Shown here: in pieces, positions 61,469-64,000 of the stretch | Numbering within the stretch: position 1 is the stretch's first letter | How the letters are laid out: every line of letters starts with the position of its first letter | NCBI GenBank assembly: GCA_028283625.1 | Contig: JAPWKG010000026.1 | Location: 124,001 to 188,000, forward strand | DNA: 64,000 nucleotides | Origin: Acidobacteriaceae bacterium | GTDB lineage: Bacteria > Acidobacteriota > Terriglobia > Terriglobales > Acidobacteriaceae | Direction of reading: 5' to 3' | Notes under the pieces: model-generated | Seen by the model: only the letters and a program-made list of their open reading frames with translations | Database searches by the model: none | Told to the model about the DNA's origin: nothing | Program-made: the position numbers and the translations under genes

Positions 61469-64000
61469 TTAGCGTGCGCGCACGAGCAGTGCGACCGGGA
61501 AATTGCTGAGCAGATCCTGCAGTGTGATCGTGCCGGAAAACTGCTCGCCGGTGAGGCGGTTGGTCCATTGGCCCTCAGGGAGCGTGAGGTGAGTTCCTTC
61601 CCAGTCGCCTGCAAGCCGTAGCGTGTGCCGCGGGGCAACGGCAATGGTGTTGTTCGCGCGTGAGAAGGCGAGAACGTGTGTGGCCTTGCTGCCCTGGGCA
61701 GACAAGGGCGCGTAGCTTCCTTCTTCTCCGAACCATTCCGGCTGTTGAGTCCGCAGCGTAACGGCCTGATGGATGAGCCACAACTTTGGCAAACCTTCTT
61801 CCATGCGAGCCAGAATCTGTTGCGGTGTGAGTGTGCGGAGCTCTGCAAGAAGTTCTGTGCGGAGCGCGTAATCCACAGGCCGCCGGTTGTCTGGGTCAAC
61901 GAGCGAGTGATCCCAGAGCTCGCCGCCCTGGTAGAGGTCAGGCACGCCGGGGGCGAGGTACTTCAGCAGTGTTTGGGTGAGTGAGTTAACGCGACCAGCC
62001 GGGTTGATGGTCGCGACAAAATCGCCAAGAGAGCTCACAAAGACAGGGTTGTTCAGAAGCGCCTGCATGTAACGCTCAAGCGCTTCCTCGTACTCGCGAT
62101 TATTGGCAACCCAGCTTGTACGTACCTTGGCCTCGCGCATGGCTTTCTGCATGTAGCCGGAGAGGCGTTCGTAATCGATAGGCCAGGCGCCGACCATTGT
62201 TTGAAAGAGAAACCACTCTGTGCCGCCGTCGATGGCCGGATCGCGATCCTGGGCACCCATGGCGCTCCATGCCTTGGCGGCGGCCGCGAACTCGTCAGGA
62301 ATCTCGCTGAGAACCAACAGGCGCGCGCGTACATCATCGGCACGTTTTGTGTCATGCGTGCTGAGCGTGGTCATCGTGCTTGGGAAAGTGCGCTGCATCT
62401 CAAGCTGATACCCGTGGAACTCATCGAGGGAAAAGCCTTCGCACTCAGGATTGCCGCCCACTTCATTCATCGCGGTCAGGCGATTTGAGCAGTAGAAGGC
62501 TGTGTCTTCCACGCCCTTGGCCATGACCGGGCTGGTGAACTGCTGAAAGCGATAGACGAACTCACTCTCCGCCTTGCCGGTTGTCTCCAGCATGAGTACG
62601 GAGCGCATGAAGTCAAAGAGCGAGGGGTCGATGTCTTGCCGGTTGCTCTTTGCCGCTTCGATGGCCTCTGTGATTGGCTCGCGATCCTCATCACAGATTT
62701 CGTTGCGCTCTGGCACGATGTAGGTACGATAGATGGCAAAGCAGGAGGCAACCTCGCGGATGGAACGACGCAGCTCCGCGCGGGTGAAGTCACGATGCTC
62801 GCGGTTGCTTTCACAGATGGTGACAAAGAGCTCTGCGAGCCGGTTGACGTCACTACCGAGAGCTTCCTGCGTGACGGCAAGTTTCTTGTCATGCGCCAGT
62901 GATGCGAAGGCAACACTGTCTCCGGTAAAGGCCGCGTAGTGGCCGCCGAGCTCCTTGAGGCCATCGGGGTAGACCAGCGTTCCCAGAACGAGGTTCATGA
63001 AATCGTAGCCGCTGGTGCCTTCAATGGGCCACTCGGCACGCAACCACTCGCCAGGCTCAAGAATTTTTTCGCCGATGATCCATGCTTCGGGGGCCGCTGC
63101 GCGAAGACGTTGAAAGTAGGCGAGCGGGTCGCGTAGACCGTCCGGATGGTCCACGCGCACGCCATCAAGCAGGCCTGCTTTGAGCCAGCGCACGATGAGA
63201 GCGTGCGTTTCATCGAAGACGTGATCGCGTTCGACGCGCAGGCCGATCAGGGTATTGACGTCGAAGAAGCGACGATACCCTAGCTGTTGATCTGCAGCCT
63301 TCCAGTACGCAAGCCGGTAGTTCTGCGTGGAGAGGAAGGCATCGAGATCATCCGGGGTTGCGTTGAACTCCTTGACCGTTCGATCGATAGCCTGGCAGGC
63401 TCCCTCTTCTTCGGCGCAGAGGCGTTCAAGCAGCTTGTTGAGCACACCTTTATCACGATGCCGTGCGAGAATAACGCGCCGGTCCCAATACTCTGCCTGC
63501 GGAAGCCGCGCGTAGCTGGCGGCGAGGAAGCTGAGAGTGTCGTTCTTTGCATAATCAGCCGCACGGGCAAGCACGGGCGCAAGCGATTGAGGTGCGACCG
63601 GGAGCGATTGGCCGGAGGCTTCTACGGTAAACAGCACGCCGTTCCGGACAAGGCGAATACCGCCTTCTGCGAGTACGCGGCCATATTGGGCGGCGAGGAT
63701 TGGCACAAGCACCTTGTCGCGCAGGCGTTCTTCGTGCGATTGCCACTCGATATCGAAGAAGCTCGCATAGCGGCTGTTTGTGCCGTTCTCGAGCACGTCC
63801 CACCAGTAGCGGTTCTGTTCGGCCAGGCTCATGTGGTTGGGCACGATATCGAGAATCTGCCCAAGCTCAAGCTCTTGCAGCCTAACGCAGAATCGCTCAT
63901 GCGCAGGTTCCCCACCGAGCTCTTCGTTCACGCGACGGTGATCGACAACGTCGTATCCGTGCATGGAGCCAGGGGCTGCCTGGAGATAGGGCGAACAATA
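61469..64000 (-). CDS. treY: Malto-oligosyltrehalose synthase, N-terminus beyond the right edge
   Basis: At least 843 residues are present; the reading frame stays open to base 64000 and continues upstream (YCSPYLQAAPGSMHGYDVVDH lies at the edge), so only the C-terminal part is seen. GH13_26 motifs include DIVPNHMSL near the right end, LDGVRVDHPDGLRDP (nucleophile Asp), EKILEPGEWL (acid/base Glu) and LSTHDTKRADDVRAR (third Asp). TreY converts the reducing-end maltosyl unit of malto-oligosaccharides to an alpha,alpha-1,1-linked trehalose. It is directly upstream of treZ. Confidence 0.95.
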   Translation of the reverse strand, partial: YCSPYLQAAPGSMHGYDVVDHRRVNEELGGEPAHERFCVRLQELELGQILDIVPNHMSLAEQNRYWWDVLENGTNSRYASFFDIEWQSHEERLRDKVLVPILAAQYGRVLAEGGIRLVRNGVLFTVEASGQSLPVAPQSLAPVLARAADYAKNDTLSFLAASYARLPQAEYWDRRVILARHRDKGVLNKLLERLCAEEEGACQAIDRTVKEFNATPDDLDAFLSTQNYRLAYWKAADQQLGYRRFFDVNTLIGLRVERDHVFDETHALIVRWLKAGLLDGVRVDHPDGLRDPLAYFQRLRAAAPEAWIIGEKILEPGEWLRAEWPIEGTSGYDFMNLVLGTLVYPDGLKELGGHYAAFTGDSVAFASLAHDKKLAVTQEALGSDVNRLAELFVTICESNREHRDFTRAELRRSIREVASCFAIYRTYIVPERNEICDEDREPITEAIEAAKSNRQDIDPSLFDFMRSVLMLETTGKAESEFVYRFQQFTSPVMAKGVEDTAFYCSNRLTAMNEVGGNPECEGFSLDEFHGYQLEMQRTFPSTMTTLSTHDTKRADDVRARLLVLSEIPDEFAAAAKAWSAMGAQDRDPAIDGGTEWFLFQTMVGAWPIDYERLSGYMQKAMREAKVRTSWVANNREYEEALERYMQALLNNPVFVSSLGDFVATINPAGRVNSLTQTLLKYLAPGVPDLYQGGELWDHSLVDPDNRRPVDYALRTELLAELRTLTPQQILARMEEGLPKLWLIHQAVTLRTQQPEWFGEEGSYAPLSAQGSKATHVLAFSRANNTIAVAPRHTLRLAGDWEGTHLTLPEGQWTNRLTGEQFSGTITLQDLLSNFPVALLVRAR

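Noticed and set aside
1-64000. CRISPR arrays, insertion sequences, prophage, toxin-antitoxin or classical defence genes
   Set aside because: Searched by eye for regular direct repeats, transposases, terminal repeats and nuclease/helicase sets; none found.

Overview
The window looks like chromosome of an acidobacterium of the Terriglobia (Granulicella/Terriglobus/Edaphobacter-like). This is inferred from gene content: a very long Oar-type TonB receptor with an N-terminal carboxypeptidase-regulatory-like domain, many secreted glycan-active enzymes, CRTAC1 (ASPIC/UnbV) and TPR/multihaem cytochrome proteins, and moderately high G+C. There is no phage, IS element or CRISPR array. Coding density is high and many genes are coupled by 1-4 bp ATGA/GTGA overlaps.

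Layout. 0-8 kb: a minus-strand histidine kinase/response regulator pair, divergent from a CzcCBA-type heavy-metal RND efflux operon. 8-12.4 kb: a secreted beta-helix protein and a DUF4832-like protein. 12.5-17.6 kb: a probable operon of a CRTAC1 protein, a pentahaem cytochrome c fused to TPRs, a small secreted protein and a stand-alone CuA-type cupredoxin. 18.4-29.1 kb: a secreted GH31 enzyme, an Oar-like TonB receptor, then a tight operon of three secreted TPR proteins and a 7-haem cytochrome c. 29.1-38.3 kb: a sugar catabolism locus with a NagX-like membrane acyltransferase, PfkB kinase, DeoR/AgaR-like regulator, AgaS-like SIS isomerase, GatZ/KbaZ, a secreted clan GH-D glycosidase and an amidohydrolase. 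Together these suggest uptake and catabolism of a galactosamine/GalNAc- or tagatose-pathway glycan. A recurring TTTC(G/A)TTT element, sometimes palindromic, lies upstream of several of these genes and may be the regulator's operator.

38.5 kb: tRNA-Pro(CGG), followed by an OmpA-type outer-membrane protein. 40.9-44.2 kb: assimilatory sulfate reduction genes cysD-cysN-cysH. cysD carries three separate one-base deletions, and CysH is the Fe-S (APS reductase) type. 44.3-49.6 kb: a three-subunit xanthine dehydrogenase-family molybdoenzyme (minus strand) facing its XdhC and MobA-like maturation genes (plus strand). 49.7-56.5 kb: an MscS channel, a MoxR/ChlI-like AAA ATPase and its likely VWA partner. 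Between those two lie a PL5 alginate lyase, a BPL_N-type amidotransferase-fold protein and a methyltransferase. 56.8-58.9 kb: a large beta-propeller-like lipoprotein. 59.1-64 kb: a NUDIX hydrolase and the trehalose genes treZ and treY (treY runs off the right edge).

Protein family names are from recognition of sequence motifs; no database search was run. Start codons were chosen by ribosome-binding sites, coupling and signal peptides.
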